A stretch of 64,000 nt of DNA from Narthecium ossifragum (GCA_963920575.1 OY986967.1:1826527-1890526); one strand, 5' to 3'. Counted from the first letter of the stretch, positions 35,343 to 50,098 are shown. Numbers and translations: made by a program. Notes: a model not told the origin generated them from the sequence alone.

Positions 35343-36800
35343 GTTCGTGTCAAGCTATACACATCAGTGAAAGGTGTCGGATGAATTGCCGCATCATCAT
35401 CAAATAGATTAGGTTTTGTTAAATTTTCCCCAAACCACCAATCAAATCCTGACACGTGGTTGTAATATATATATATATATATTTCTTTTCCTCCATCTAT
35501 TTATCAATTGATTTGATAGGTAAAGCGTCATTAAACACATAATAATTGACTACGATATATACTTGTTAGAGTTTATGGCACCAGGAATTATGTATTCGGA
35601 ATACATACATGGAGTGGAAGCAGTATCTTCATCTGGCTTGCAGAGGGACGACCGTCTAAAGTAATTTCCTATTGGGGGTTTTCCCCTCTATTCTATGTAT
35701 AGATAGAGGTGTAGGGATACTAATCCTACTATAATTCATAGGAGTCCTAGTCCGACTAACATACTACTTGTTGGGAGTCATAAATCCTAGCTGATAAGCA
35801 TATACTTGACAACAAATTAAGGTTCATGAGAAAGTGGTCATCTTAGATCAACTCCAGCAAAACGAAACAAGTAACAGGAAATTAAGGACATCCCGGAGGA
35901 AGGTTCGGATGGATCTAAATCCAGGACGCTGACCCTTACATTCTGCTTACATGGCCTCTCTCTCTCCCCTCCATCACATGATAAGATACTCTTTTCAACG
36001 AGTATTAATTTCCACCTGAAACTGAGCATCACATATTTAGACTTGAATAAAATCTAGAACAATCTGAATCAAGAATACAATGCAGCTTTGCGCTTCGCGG
36101 ACAAACATGAAAATGTTGCTTTCTTGATAAAGGCAGGCAGAGATCTACTAAGACATGACCAAGATCATCAACAGCCCCTAGCAATCGGGCTTTTTACGGA
36201 TATCTTGCAGAATTTAATTCTTATAATGCATAAATGCGAGCGCAAGGTAGCAAATTCTTGATCTGAATGTAACAATAGTATTGTAATTAAGGAAAGAATA
36301 TATTAATCTGCCAGGTGTGAGAAACACAAATTTTATGGCAATCTTTCACCTCTTCCAGTAAACTTTGGATGACAGACTCAATATCACCACCAGCCAAGAA
36401 TCACAAGCTTCAACAGAGCCATTCGGATATAAAGCCAGTTCTTGGCTTGTCTAACCTATGTAACTCTAGTATCAGAATCCACATAAACAGTAATCTGCAC
36501 AAACTAAAAGAAAGCATGCTAATTGGATGGCCTACAACAGTGGAAATACTTCGTGGCATTTACGCATTGAATTTAGACTTTGCAAGTACACGATAGCAAG
36601 GCATACCAAAATGGTAATTGTTCTCTGAAAATGAGCAAGAAAGAAATGATTATAATTTGAACGCAATTTATTGCACTCATATTTCATAGAGAGTCAAAAC
36701 TTCATCCTCACAACATCAGGAGAGACGAAGTAAATCCTTATGTGCTGATACTCAGAATAATGTAAGCCAGCAATTTGACGAGTCCTTCCATTAACGAGAT
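35343..36800. other. Intergenic/transcript-flank sequence, no confident gene
   Basis: A sequence at about 35565-35815 starting TGTTAGAGTTTATGGCACC has the look of an LTR start, but I cannot fix an end or target duplication. TA microsatellite at 35466-35481. Minus-strand GC-richer patch at 35840-35990. On the minus strand, 36853-36698 is an open stretch of about 49 codons (GLASIDLVNGRTRQIAGLHY) ending in TGA, in a different frame from the small spliced ORF described at 36801-38541. Confidence 0.35.
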
Positions 36801-38541
<1,741 letters not shown>

Positions 38542-38682
38542 TGGTTCATAACGGGTTGTCGGATGCACCTAAAATAAAGTTTATCCTTGAGACTAGATAA
38601 GGATTACCGGAATCCGCGCCATATCCTCCAACTAATCCCGGTCCCGGTCGTTCAAGTCATCAAGAAAGTGCGATCAGGATAA

Positions 38683-38740
38683 CACGTGGACGGCCCAGAT
38701 TGATTAGAGAGATTAGGGTTTTTTCCTCTTATAAAAACGA
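38683..38740 (+). promoter_or_regulatory. Xylose isomerase promoter elements
   Basis: CACGTGG (G-box/ABRE-type) at 38683-38689, a GGCCCA element (38691-38696), a telo-box-like attagggtttt (38713-38723) and a TATA box ttataaaaa at 38729-38737. This order is typical of plant genes expressed in growing tissue. A probable leader intron runs from a GTATTG donor near 38817 to the TTTATAG acceptor at 39010. Confidence 0.5.
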
Positions 38741-39047
38741 AGTCCCCACTCCCAGTTGTCTCTGTTCAATATTCCTCTCTTGATCTCTGTTCAAAGAGAC
38801 ACCCACCAAATCAGTGGTATTGCATCACTGATCCAATCTATGTTTGGTGGCCCCTCTCATGTGGGGTCTATTTGAATTGTTTTTTTGTTTTTTTTTCTTT
38901 CCCACATTTTTTTGTAGTTTAATGTATTGGGTCTTACAAGTAGTGTGAAGAGATATCTATTGTTTTAGAATGCCGAGTTGTTTTTTTTATCAAATTGTCA
39001 CCTTTTATAGGTCTAACCAGAGTTTAAACTGTTCTTTGAGATACACG

Positions 39048-42000
39048 ATGAAGACTAAGGAGATTTTGCTTGCTGTGCTTTGCTTGGGATTTGCTGTAGT
39101 AAGTTTTACTGTCATTTTTATTTTGTTGGGTTTCTTAGATTGGTATTTGATGCTTACTGCAATTTCGAATTTTGTTGAGTTGCAGCGGATTTCCGCGGTT
39201 CCAGAGACATGTCCGGCAAATCTTGAGGGGGGATGCGCGGATGGTTCTACGGATGAATGGGAGGGGGAGTTCTTTCCTGGCATTCCTAAAATTAAGTATG
39301 AGGTGAGATAGTTTTTTAAAACCCACCCATGTGTGATTAGGGATGATCGATGTTGAATTTAGTGTGATTGATTGGTGTTGTGTTTGATTTTATTCCTTTT
39401 GGGTAGTTATGGTGTTTTAAGTTTGTAGGAATTGGGATGAACTGGTTATGAGCCTTTTGGTTTAAATGATATGAATTTGGTTAATCTATATTTCAGGGCC
39501 CTAAAAGCAAGAACCCACTTTCATATAAGTGGTATAATGCCGAGGAGGAGATTCTTGGGAAGAAGATGAAGGTTGATTACTTATCAGATTGCTTCCATGG
39601 ATCAAATTCTTCTGCTATTTTGTTTTTCAAATTTTTTTAAAAAAAAGTTCTTATGAGATGCAAGTTAGTGATCAGTAGCTTTTCTTCATGCCTTTAGGAC
39701 TGGTTTAGGTTTAGTGTTGCCTTTTGGCATACATTCCGTGGCACTGGAGCGGATCCTTTTGGCGCCCCGACAAAGTCTTGGCCTTGGGAAGATGGAACAA
39801 ATTCTCTGGCTATGGCCAAAAGAAGAAGTAAGATGAAATGATTTTACCCATTGGTGGTGGCTGGCTATAGGAGAACATTTGAATAATCATTCTACATCTC
39901 AATGGTACAGTGCAAGCCAATTTTGAATTCCTGAACAAGTTGGGAGTTGATAGGTGGTGCTTCCATGACAGGGATATCGCTCCTGATGGTAAAACTTTGG
40001 CGGTACGTTTGATATTCTTTATATGCTCTGGATGAAATTCTGACATGAAGAGAGCGTTACATGATCAGCTACCATGCCATCCCTAAGTTATTTCGTAGGC
40101 TAATTATGATGTATTTGTAACAGGAATCTAATGCAAACTTGGATGAAGTGGTAGCCCTTGCAAAAGAACTTCAGGAGGTAGTGCTGCTGTGCTATTAAAA
40201 TAGCTTAGTGGGCTAATAATTATGATTCAGATGAGAATAATACTTGTTATTCGATCTGCTGTTATGATGCAATTGTTCTACCTGCATTCATCCAAGTTAT
40301 GATTGTTTGATCTCTTTTTAGGGAACTGCTATTCGTCCTTTATGGGGAACTGCTCAGCTGTTCATGCACCCTCGTTACATGCATGGAGCTGCAACCAGGT
40401 AATTGCTTTGTATATTAATTTTCTGATTCCTTTCTCTAACATGTTCGTAATTTGCGAATTTTTGGTTATTGGTTTTGCAGCCCTGAGTTAGCTGTGTATG
40501 CATATGCTGCAGCACAAGTCAAGAAAGCCATGGAGGTAGGTACTTTTGGTGCTTTATTGGAAAGATCTGGTGTTTTCCTACTTAAGTAAACATGAGGTTC
40601 ATTTTCAAAATAGTGGAAACAATTCTGCAGGTTACAAACTACTTGGGAGGAGAAAATTTTGTATTTTGGGGTGGCCGAGAGGGATACCAGACTCTTTTGA
40701 ACACAGATATGCAAAGGGAACTTGATCATTTGGTATGATGTCTTTCTCACCTTAATTCTTTTGAATTTTCATGATGCATATGCTACGTGCCCGTAGTATA
40801 ATCTGTAACCTAGTATGTTTTTTTATTATTTAGGCAAGCTTTCTTCAAGCAGCCGTTGACTGGAAGAAAAGGATTGGGTTCAATGGTATGGATCCAAACC
40901 ATGAATCACTATGTCAAGTGGCTTTTTATTTCCTGCATGCTTCTAAGCTGTAGTCATATTTTTGCCCCTAATTAGATATAAATAATATTTCTTGCATGCC
41001 TCACCACTATGGAAGATTATGGATCCTCGAGATTCTTTGTTACATTCCTTGGTGCATCTCAAGGTGTGCAAACTAAAAGTGTTTTTTGCTTTCAGGGACA
41101 CTGTTGATAGAACCGAAACCTCAGGAGCCGACTAAGCACCAGTAAGTATCTTGGTTTGAGTCATAATGAAATTGCTAATTTCACTTCAATTTGACCAGTT
41201 TTAACATGACATCTTTGTGTCAGATATGATTGGGATGTTGCAACAACAATGTCTTTTCTACAAAAATATGATCTTAAAGGTACTCCAATCTTCCTATGCT
41301 TCACATTACTTGACCTCAACAGTGGGACTGTGATCTAAAATGATGATATATTTCTCTTTTTGTTTGGTTGTTTAGCTTTTAGAATTAAGATACATCATCA
41401 TCAGAGGAAACAAGGCTTTTTTATTACCCCGCTTTGCTTTTAGCATTTGATTTCCGTACTAATTTAGGGAGCAGGCCAGATTCATTCTAGTACACAATTA
41501 TTTATCGCTGTTTCTGAAGGGGAAAGTTACGCTTAAACTTGAGTGCACAAAACTGTGTTTCATCTGTAATTTTTTTCATAATCAGAAAAGGGTATTAATT
41601 TCACAGCTGTCTTTAGGAACTATCAACAAAGGTTAGATTGGATACTTATATGATGTACAATCTTGGATGAGTTCTATAGTTGACTAGCATGTCCAATTTG
41701 ATGCTATTAGTCATACTTATGCATTTCCAAGCGAAAAGAATATTCAACAAGAAAATCCGAGATCCTAAATGACCTCAGGAGATACATTTAAGTAACTAGG
41801 CTTCAAATGGTGTATGATCTGAAAGTAACCAGCCGAGCTGCCATCAAGCTGTTCAGTCGTAGTCACTGTCGAAAGCGCCCTTAAGTACTTTACTACGGTA
41901 TCATTTGCATGTTTCTGCTTGATATCCTGGCTTATGGAGGTCTGCATGTTCAAGTAATTCAGACGTAAAGAGCCAAGTACTCTTTGGTATTCAAAGCTGT

Positions 42001-43295
42001 AGTATGCGCTCACACTATTTTTTTGCCTCCTTGCAGGAGAATTTAAAATAAACATCGAGTGCAATCATGCTACCCTATCTGGCCACAGGTATGTCACCAG
42101 CCCTTGTTATGACTATTTTTAGTTTATTGGGCACCAGCTTGGCTGAAAATGTTTGTTTTGATTGTTGCAAGATATATGATGCTAATTACCTTGTACTTGC
42201 AGCTGCCACCATGAACTTGAAACGGCTAGAATTAATGGACTTCTTGGTAACATAGATGCTAATACTGGTGACCCACAAATTGGTATGCATCAAATCTTTT
42301 GATTTCTTCATGGTCTACATATTCCTTTGTCTTATTGAGATGAAAAATTAGATATAAACTGCAACAAGGATGACTGTTCATGCAGGTTGGGATACAGACC
42401 AGTTCCTTACTGATATTGGGGAAGCAACTTTTGTTATGCTGAGTGTTGTTAGAAATGTAAGCCACTGAATTATCTCAGTAATCTGAACTAACCTCGAGAT
42501 TCCAATTTCCATATGCAATCGATTAATGCTTCTTTGTTACTCTGATGTGGACAGGGAGGACTTGCACCAGGTGGATTCAACTTTGATGCCAAATTGTGAG
42601 TTCTTTTACTGGTTAATAGGCGACGTGCAATAATTTAATCCATCCTTATGGTTTGCTTATTGTCTGCCATTTGTATATCGGGATGACATACTTTTTAATT
42701 CTGGGGAATTGGTATTGAAAATGATAGTGATTATAGTTGTGCTTGTCTTATTTTGTCAACGGTCTTACAGGAGGAGAGAGAGCACAGATGTTGAAGACCT
42801 CTTCCTTGCTCACATTTCTGGAATGGATACTCTAGCCCGCGGCCTTCGCAATGTTGCAAAACTAATAGAGGTGGCTTTACAAAGTTAAAAAGACTTGTCT
42901 TGCCCTACCAGAATACTGACATTGCCTATCTTGTTGCAAGGATGGTTCCCTGGCTGAGCTCGTCCGAAAGCGCTATCAAAGTTTTGATACCGAATCCGGG
43001 GCTTTGATTGAGGTATGTTTCCTCTCTTTCTGCAATATACCATTTATTCAATGATCTCATGCATTCTTTGTGTGCAAACAGGCTGGGAGGGCTGATTTCG
43101 AGACCCTTGAAAAGAAGGCCATGGAGTCTGATGAACCTACTGTTGCTTCTGGAAAGCAGGTAACGAAGAAGATTAGACTGCATGAGTTCTTAATTTACCA
43201 TTCTTGATCTCTTAATGAAGACAGTAACAATGATACTAACATCCTACTTTGTTATGCAGGAACTTGCAGAAATGATATTCCAGTCTGTACTCTAG
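39048..43295 (+). CDS. XYLA: Xylose isomerase
   Basis: Interconverts D-xylose and D-xylulose (and glucose/fructose), a metal-dependent TIM-barrel enzyme. Twenty exons join in phase to 478 residues: 39048-39098, 39186-39302, 39497-39571, 39698-39827, 39911-40002, 40124-40177, 40322-40398, 40481-40535, 40631-40732, 40834-40885, 41096-41141, 41224-41279, 42037-42088, 42203-42282, 42386-42456, 42555-42595, 42771-42870, 42941-43012, 43082-43159 and 43260-43295. The start encodes [17 protein letters not shown], a signal-peptide/anchor-like helix typical of plant versions, indicating entry to the secretory system. Catalytic landmarks: FHDRD (His143), [17 protein letters not shown] (Glu274, Lys276) and [10 protein letters not shown] (Glu310, His313). 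The barrel start [13 protein letters not shown] and FWGGREGY are intact. Length matches plant orthologues. Confidence 0.97.
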
Positions 43296-45028
43296 AGCAA
43301 AGCTTAGGACTTTGCAGACAGTATCAGAACATGGATCTCTTCATGATTGCAAACAAGTGTCGAAGTGATGAGCATTGTATATACCCCTCAATAATGGCTT
43401 ACATTTCCATAACGGTGTGGATTACATCTCTCTTATGTGGCATCTAGATCCATCCAGAATTAGTCATGGGCGGCGATTAAAAATTAAGTCTGGATGACAT
43501 CAAATCCTTTGATGCTTAACCAACAACTTTCTTTCTTTCTGATGGCCTGGAAATTCCGTGGAGAAGTTGACAAATAATAGTGAGTTGAGAAATGAAGCAA
43601 AGAGGTATCAATCACCATTGGTATTAATGAGAGACTCTGTCAATGTGTCAATGGTTCCTCAAGGAAAATAACGAGGACCGTGTCAATGTGTCAATGGTGA
43701 CGAGCACTTGATATCCTTTCTAGAACATCTAGATTACTTATCAATGAAGATCATCTCCCTTCTGAATTTTATATAACACACGTCACCTTGGATAATAGGA
43801 TCTCAGTCCCCATTAAGTACATCCTAATCCAAAGCTTCTTCTTTCTAAACAAGATCCAATGGGTTTATACTTTATACTACACAAAGAATGCTCCTCATGT
43901 GGTCCCCACCTAATTTGCTCGGATCCCCCGGATCAACGATCCAACGGCTCCTGTGTTACCGCAGCGGAGCACCCCCCAAATCCCAACCTGTCCAGGAAAC
44001 AAATAGCTATATAGACAGGCACATGCATGTCTCCAACAGACCAAAAGCCTGAGAAGAGAAGAGAAACAAGAGAGACTCACTGTAGATGATCAAACCATCC
44101 ACCATTCAGTGGATCTGCAAACAAGAGAGACGCACAGCACCCCCTGCTCCTCTTTTTTCTAATTCACATCACATTCACACGTACCACACGTACCACCATA
44201 ATGGAGACACACACGCACACACCTATATCTAGCAACAAGTCTCTCCTCTCCTTTTAAGACACCTATCCATTTCCACGTCCGCCTCTTTCATCAAAAGGCT
44301 ATCCTTACTCCTTCCATTGCAGTATTGTACCATGCATTGAATGCCACCAAGAAATCTAAGCAGACACCCCCAACACCAAAATCTAAAACCAATCCAACAA
44401 AGCCTATCATAAAAAGAAGAGGAAAAGGGACTCCAGAACCCAAAGCCAAAGCACATGAGAATAGCACTGAGGGGATTGATTCCCGCTGCCAATTTGCAGC
44501 TTGCTTGCTTCCCCACACCTCCCCTTCCTCCTCCCTCCCATGGCAGTACATCTATCATCCAATATCCAATCCCACCATCATCCTCTCCACCACCATTAGA
44601 AACAATGGAGAAATACCAATGTGATCTCAACCCACATAAGAAGAAACCATAGATTATGATGAAGAAAAGAAGGGAGAAAAGGCTAAAAAACCTGCATTTC
44701 AACTGAGAAAAAACTTGAAGAAAGAACCAATTTGCATTAGCAAGCAAGAGAGATATGTGTATATAGATGGGTTCATCGAAAAAAGATTGAAAACAAAAGA
44801 ACGTTTCTTGCCATCATCTTCTCTAGATCAACGATAACGGGGCTGGTGTTTCCCAAAATCCCGATCGGAAACATAGGCAAGATCCTATCTTTCCACCACC
44901 CACCATCCATTCCACCCTTCTTGAAAAAAAAACCCGAACGCGAATCGGGGCCTATTGATTGAGCTATCCATGGAGATATATCATCAGAATCATCGCCACT
45001 GGTGGGAAGAGGGAGAGGAGGAGAGGAC
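43296..45028. other. Convergent region between xylose isomerase and MAP2K
   Basis: Contains the 3' UTR of xylose isomerase (to about 43.5 kb) and, on the minus strand, the 3' UTR of the MAP2K. A minus-strand frame of 172 codons at 44229-44747 has low-complexity Phe/Ser/Gly content and no domain; I treat it as chance within UTR. The phrase gtcaatgtgtcaatggt occurs twice (about 43637 and 43681). No repeat or RNA gene recognised. Confidence 0.5.
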
Positions 45029-46036
45029 CTATTGAGGCGTCTTGATGAAGGGGTGCTGGAGCAGCTGCGCGGCGGTGTGGCGGCGCGCTGGCTCCTTCTG
45101 AAGGCAGCAAGAAATGAAGCTTCGGAACTCCCTCGACGCGGTCAGCGGCGCCTCCGGAGGATTCGCATAGCATATGGCGCACATGAGGCTCGCCCAGTCT
45201 CCCTGCCTCCCAAGATTCTCGCCGAACGGAAATTTACCGAGATAGAATTCGAGGATGGAAAGGCCGAAGCTCCATATATCGCCGGCGTATCCATCGTAGA
45301 TGCCGTGATTGAGATCGGTGTTGATGCGCTCCGGGCTCATGTAGGCGATGGTGCCGACGGCGGAGTTGCAGGGGTCCACGGTCTGGGCGAGGATCCGAGA
45401 CACACCGAAGTCGGCGATCTTGACCTGGCCAGAACCATCGAGGAGGAGATTGGAAGGCTTGATGTCTCTGTGGACGATCCTTCGCCGGTGGAGGTAGGCG
45501 AGGCCGGCGAGGACCTGGCGGGCGACGCTCGCGAGGGCAGGCTCCGAGTCGATTCGGCGGCCGTCCAATGAGCCGCGATCCATGTACTCGAGCAGGACTT
45601 GGATCTCGCCGGCGTGGTCGTACATCCCATGGCATCGGACGACGAAGGGGTTGTCGGCGGTGCGGAGGATCTCGATCTCGCGCCAGATCTGGCGCCTCAC
45701 CGACTCCTCATGGGTGCCGTAGATGACCTTGAGAGCGTAGAGCCGGCCGGTGGGACGGTGGCGGACCTTCCAGACGGTGCCGCCGCTCCCGCTGCCGACG
45801 CGAGAGACGCGCTCGAGATCCGCCAAGCTCGGCGTGGAGGACGGGGCAGCAGGCGGGCCCATAGGGGAGGAGTTGGTGGTGGCGGCGGTGGTGGAGGCGG
45901 GGGCGGAGGAGGGGGGAGGCGGGAGGGGGAGGGGCACCGCGAGGGACGGGTCCCGCTGTGGGAGGGGGAGGGTGAGGTCAGGGCGACGCCGGGGACGGGA
46001 AGAGCCGCCACCGCCGGGGGCATGGCTCGGTTTCAT
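45029..46036 (-). CDS. MKK4/5: MAP kinase kinase, MKK4/MKK5 type (group C)
   Basis: Single-exon gene, 335 residues, strongly GC-rich. A Pro-rich N-terminus with a MAPK-docking D-site ([12 protein letters not shown], residues 15-26) precedes the kinase domain from about 73: Gly loop [11 protein letters not shown], Lys103, HRDIKPSN (189-196) and DFG (209-211). The activation loop has Thr219 and Ser225 in the plant S/T-x5-S/T spacing (TVDPCNS), the sites phosphorylated by MAP3K; then [10 protein letters not shown]. These features, the lack of introns and [11 protein letters not shown] place it with MKK4/5, which activate MPK3/MPK6 in immunity and development. The start is the first in-frame ATG before a Pro-rich stretch. 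The alternative long frames on the plus strand are GC shadows. Confidence 0.96.
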   Translation of the reverse strand: MKPSHAPGGGGSSRPRRRPDLTLPLPQRDPSLAVPLPLPPPPSSAPASTTAATTNSSPMGPPAAPSSTPSLADLERVSRVGSGSGGTVWKVRHRPTGRLYALKVIYGTHEESVRRQIWREIEILRTADNPFVVRCHGMYDHAGEIQVLLEYMDRGSLDGRRIDSEPALASVARQVLAGLAYLHRRRIVHRDIKPSNLLLDGSGQVKIADFGVSRILAQTVDPCNSAVGTIAYMSPERINTDLNHGIYDGYAGDIWSFGLSILEFYLGKFPFGENLGRQGDWASLMCAICYANPPEAPLTASREFRSFISCCLQKEPARRHTAAQLLQHPFIKTPQ

Positions 46037-46505
46037 CGTCGGCGAGCTTCCTGCTTCGTGCGGTATGACAACTAAGCTACGAATCGGAGAAAAGAAGAGG
46101 GGGGTGGGCGGAGGAGGAGGACCAGATGGTGTTTATAGGAAAAGGGTAGGTGGGGATGGGATTGAGGAGGGGGAATTGAGGGGAAAGGAGGGTTCTTGGA
46201 AGGAGACGAGGGGGATTTGAGAGAAGGATAGTTCTTGAGGGTGGGTTACATACATGGGTATCGGAGGTGGAGAGAGAGAGAGAGAGAGAGAGAGGAGGGC
46301 GAGAGGTGGAATACTCTAGAAGGAGAGGTACTAAAAAGGTTTTTATGGAGTATTTGATGGCGAGATAGAGAGAGAAATATATATATATATTATCCTTATA
46401 TGATTATAAGTTAAACTTTCATTGTCCTACGTGAGCGGAGAATGTCTTAGGTGGAGCCTATATGGTATCTATGTGACATGATAATCTTAAGTTGAGGGGG
46501 GTTTA
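46037..46505 (-). promoter_or_regulatory. MAP2K upstream region with (GA)n tract
   Basis: Leader and promoter on the minus strand. A pure GA/CT tract of about 30 bp lies at 46268-46298 (CT on the transcript strand), a common GAGA/Y-patch element in plant promoters. A TA run (46378-46390) lies further upstream. No other gene. Confidence 0.45.
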
Positions 46506-46911
46506 GGCTCCGTTTGATTGTGCATTGTGTTTTTTTATGACTGGTGAAGTGTGGTGTGTTTGTAAACTGTGGTGAGGTGCGATGCGGTAACGGCTTAAAA
46601 ACTGTTTGGTATGACACGTTAATAACTGTGGTAGAAAAGTGTATTCATGTAATTTGTTGTTTGGGTGTGCGTTTATTTTCAAATGTATAGTGCAAAATAT
46701 TAGTTTGTTATTTAGTTTCTGTGTTTGTTACGCCGCAGCAAAAGTGCGGCCAAATGAAAGCACCTATAAACTGTTTCGTCTCTGACGCAATTTTGACGTG
46801 GTCTCCACCAGTCTGCTATTATTCTCAAACGGGATTTTTATGAACGCGGTTGTGTTTGGTCTTAAAAAAAAAGTGTGTTTGAGCAACATGAACGCACGTC
46901 CAAACGGACCC
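46506..46911. mobile_element. PIF/Harbinger-type MITE, 406 bp
   Basis: Ends GGCTCCGTTTGATTGTGC and, inverted, GCACGTCCAAACGGACCC, with TTA on both sides (46503-46505 and 46912-46914). The interior has further symmetric phrases (ctgtggtgaggtgcgatg; gaacgcggttgtg). It sits about 470 bp upstream of the MAP2K start codon. Confidence 0.8.
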
Positions 46912-46914
46912 TTA

Positions 46915-48502
46915 GTGGGAGGGAGTTATCGGGATGATTATTGGGATGAAGTTGATGGTTACCCTGCCAGATGACATGGACACAACTAATATATATATAA
47001 AGAGAAGGCTGCATAGAGAAAGAAGAGAGAGTGTGTGTGTTAGGGTTTAATTTCAATATGTATATAAAAAAGGGCAGAAGTGGTTAGAGAGAGAGATATC
47101 TTGTTTGTTGATTGTTTTGTTTTATTTTATTTTGAATTATTTCTTATGCTTTCTTTTGTCACCATAAGGATTTATCAATAGAGTAAATAATTCAGTGGAC
47201 GCTTGAATTCACATCAGCTCGTGCCAAGTTCATTATTCAGTTGCAGACACATCAATTATTTTGATTAATCAACTTATTGATTAAATGGATATCTTTGCAA
47301 TTTAAATTGAATTATTAATGTAATATTATAATAAAATTTGAAAGCTCTTCTATTTTCAAACTCTCAAATCTAGAAAAAGAAATATCTATTTTATTGGTTG
47401 ACTACATGATTTGAACTGGCGTTCGGATTTAAATAATCAAAGTACGTAAGATATGACCTAGGAGGAGTGAGTTAGGTTGAATACAATTTTAGAAGCTATG
47501 GGGAGAAAGCTGAGCAAGATAAGATTAGAGATGGCGCATCGTCTCTATTTTGTCACTGTATGCATGAGAAAAGTTTGTAGACTTGAGGAACATAGGAAAG
47601 TAACTAAGCGTAAAGCTTATTAATAAAGATAAGGATCTTTGGATTATTGGATTATAGTAAATAACGATGAAGGATTATAAATGAGATCTTAGATGTGATA
47701 GTTTTATTTTATTTCTTTGCGTGTCTTGTCATCTATAAGATTCTTGTTTGGAATTCTTTTATGAATTTTTGTACAAATACAACTCACTCTTATGTCACCT
47801 GACACGATTAATCACCGCTCCCCACTACTCCTCTCTCTTCTAATCACCCGGTAACCACCATCTTTCACGTGACTTCATCTCGATCGCCTTATATATAACA
47901 TAACTGCTCTGTGCAGGTTTGCCGGTACCAAGATTCACACTTGTGATGCCTAAACTGTTCAGATGAAAGTTTTATCGTTACACCATGCCTGATTATTAAG
48001 TGAAAAATTAAAGCGAATGCAGCTTATGACATGAACATAAACATAATTCACGTACTAACTTATAAGCTCGTGACTCAAAGGTAAACATAATCGACTAACT
48101 TATAATGGATAAGATTGTCGTGCATTTACCATACCACGCGAACATGTATCAACCACTTGAGCTACTCAACGGCCGTTAGTAGTATTTACTCGTGATCAAT
48201 GTAAACAGTTGAATTATTTAAAAAGTAAAAAATATGGCCTTCTATTTGTTGTGGTCAAGATATTGTCAGCAATTTATATTGTTTCAAGAGACTTTTACTT
48301 TTCTTACTACTTAGAATATTATTCTTTGTATTTTTATCATCAAGGGCTAAAGCTTGCATCAAGCTGATCAAAACTCCCCGAACCAAATTCCATGGACCAA
48401 ACAACACGGGTCATTAGACCACAGCTTCGACGGCCATACCATCCGCTCATGAATATTATTAAGATGATATTAATCTTTGTCACTTAAGCTGTTATAATCA
48501 CT
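46915..48502. other. Intergenic AT-rich sequence
   Basis: I see no gene, RNA gene or structured repeat. Short TA and GA runs near 46988-47035 only. Confidence 0.5.
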
Positions 48503-48690
48503 GATCCGTTTGGTATGAGGTTAAAAAAAATGAGATTAAGAGGAAATAGGATTAGAAAAAATGAGGATTGAAAAAATAAAATGATAGTAATAAATGAAAT
48601 GAAGATAAAATAATAATAATGATATTTGATTTTTGAAGATAGAAATGGGGTTCGGAGATAACCGCTCTTAACCCCTTACCAAATAGGGGT
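48503..48690. mobile_element. MITE, about 188 bp
   Basis: Left end gatccgtttggtatgaggttaa pairs with right end ttaaccccttaccaaatagggg. The interior (gaggattgaaaaaataaaatg, aaataataataatgata) resembles the MITE at 35121. Exact ends and target duplication are unclear. Confidence 0.6.
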
Positions 48691-49431
48691 TAAGAATGAC
48701 AGGAATAAGCTTTAAAAAATAACACAATGGATGCAAAGAACAGGAGAGAGGAAAGCTGGAACAAGAAAAAGTAGATGGGACTTGGCTGTGAGAGAAAAGC
48801 TTAAAAAGTGAAAAAGCCAAGAGAATCCCGATAGGAAAAGGCCAAGAGAAAAGCTATACAGAGTTGGGCACATCCCTCCCTCACTCTCTATTCTCACATC
48901 AATGCATGGCACCTCCTCCTTTTGGTAGGTTTAGCCTAGGATGCGTTGATGGCATGATGTAATGTTTGCAATCTAGCGAGCTGTCTCATAGACATAAGAT
49001 AAAAACCATATACTTCAGAAAAACTCAATATGGACTATAGACAATAATGGAAGAAGAATCTACGGATGAGATGAGATGAGAGAAAAGGACTCATATCCAA
49101 ACTCAACCCACTCTATCTGAAAAGATTGTCGTTTAATTTGATAAGGAAGAAGAGATACTCAGTACCATCCTCGCCGAAAACGGTACAGTGATATGATTTT
49201 AGATCACATAGTCTTCCTCTGTTGAGTGCAATCCTTTAGCTGGTGGCACAACAACAATGTGACCATGTTAACATAGATACTGATTTAAAATCACCCCCCA
49301 AACCCGGCCACGTGGCGAGTTATGAGTGGTCCTCTATAGCTCACCAAGCAAAATCTGTCACGTGGCCGGCGGGAAATGAAACTATTACCAGGAAACTATC
49401 ATGTTAGTCCGATGCTCATCATTTACCACTT
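48691..49431. other. Intergenic sequence
   Basis: Nothing recognised apart from the target-site copy TCATTTACCACTT at 49419-49431 belonging to the LINE insertion that follows. Confidence 0.5.
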
Positions 49432-50085
49432 TGAATGTTATGGAAAAAAAGGAATGATGTCATCTGGTCATCTGAAGAGGTGAGGGTGTCTCCGATGAGT
49501 CTCTTGTGTGGCGAGTATGCATACTGGCGAGGGAGTTCTAGCATGTGAAGGGTTTGTCTCACGATCTTGGATATGTACAACATCAAAGAGGTTGTTATGG
49601 TTGTGCGGTGGTCCAAACTGATGGATCCTGGTTGCCTGAAAGTACTGAAGCCAGTATTGAAGTTGTCTGTTGGAGTGGATGGGGGACACCAGATTGGACA
49701 TTCATGCAGAGAGGTCTAGTCAGATGCAGTGACGAGACAGAGCTATTGGTGATTTGGCGGGGGCTTAAACTAGCAGTGGAGAAAGGCATTAGCAAGGTGT
49801 TGGTTGAATCGGACTCGAGGAATACGGTCAACTTCCTTAACGACATAGATGTATGGGTTGTAGAACTACATCCGATTCTTAGGAGAAAATGAAGTTTAAG
49901 TGCGATGGGTGTTATTTTTGTACATATTCCCCGTGCCTCCAATGATGTTGCGGATGATCTTGCTCGCGGGGCTCGGATGGGAGCCGCTGATAAGGTTGCT
50001 ACTTGATGTCATGTAATAGTGGCGTAGGTGTTGGATGTAGGGCCCAGCCAATTTGGCTCAACTAAGCAAAAATAAATAAAATAAA
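49432..50085 (+). mobile_element. 5'-truncated LINE with RNase H remnant and TSD
   Basis: A 654-bp insert ends in an A/TAAA-rich tail (about 50067-50085) and is bounded by near-identical 13-bp repeats, TCATTTACCACTT (49419-49431) and TCATTTATCACTT (50086-50098). Inside, one frame encodes the RVT_3/RNase H domain common at the end of plant L1-type LINEs. It was truncated during reverse transcription, leaving only the 3' end. Confidence 0.75.
49590..50006 (+). pseudogene. LINE RNase H-like domain fragment
   Basis: VVQTDGSW (first Asp), DETELLVIWRGLKLAV (Glu), VLVESDSRNTVNFLN (Asp) and FVHIPRASNDVADDLARGAR (last Asp) are in order and in one frame, interrupted by a TGA at about 49890-49892. This is the RNase H fold that removes the RNA strand in plant LINEs; here it is a dead fragment without RT. 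Confidence 0.8.
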
Positions 50086-50098
50086 TCATTTATCACTT

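Noticed and set aside
35565..35815. Solo LTR starting TGTTAGAGTTTATGG
   Set aside because: No matching CA end or 5-bp duplication could be fixed; left as unresolved intergenic sequence.
44229..44747. 172-codon minus frame
   Set aside because: No domain, skewed composition, no codon signal; lies in the probable 3' UTR of the MAP2K gene.
45002..46220. Plus-strand frames of 99-189 codons
   Set aside because: Antisense GC shadows of the MAP2K gene, which has all kinase motifs on the minus strand.
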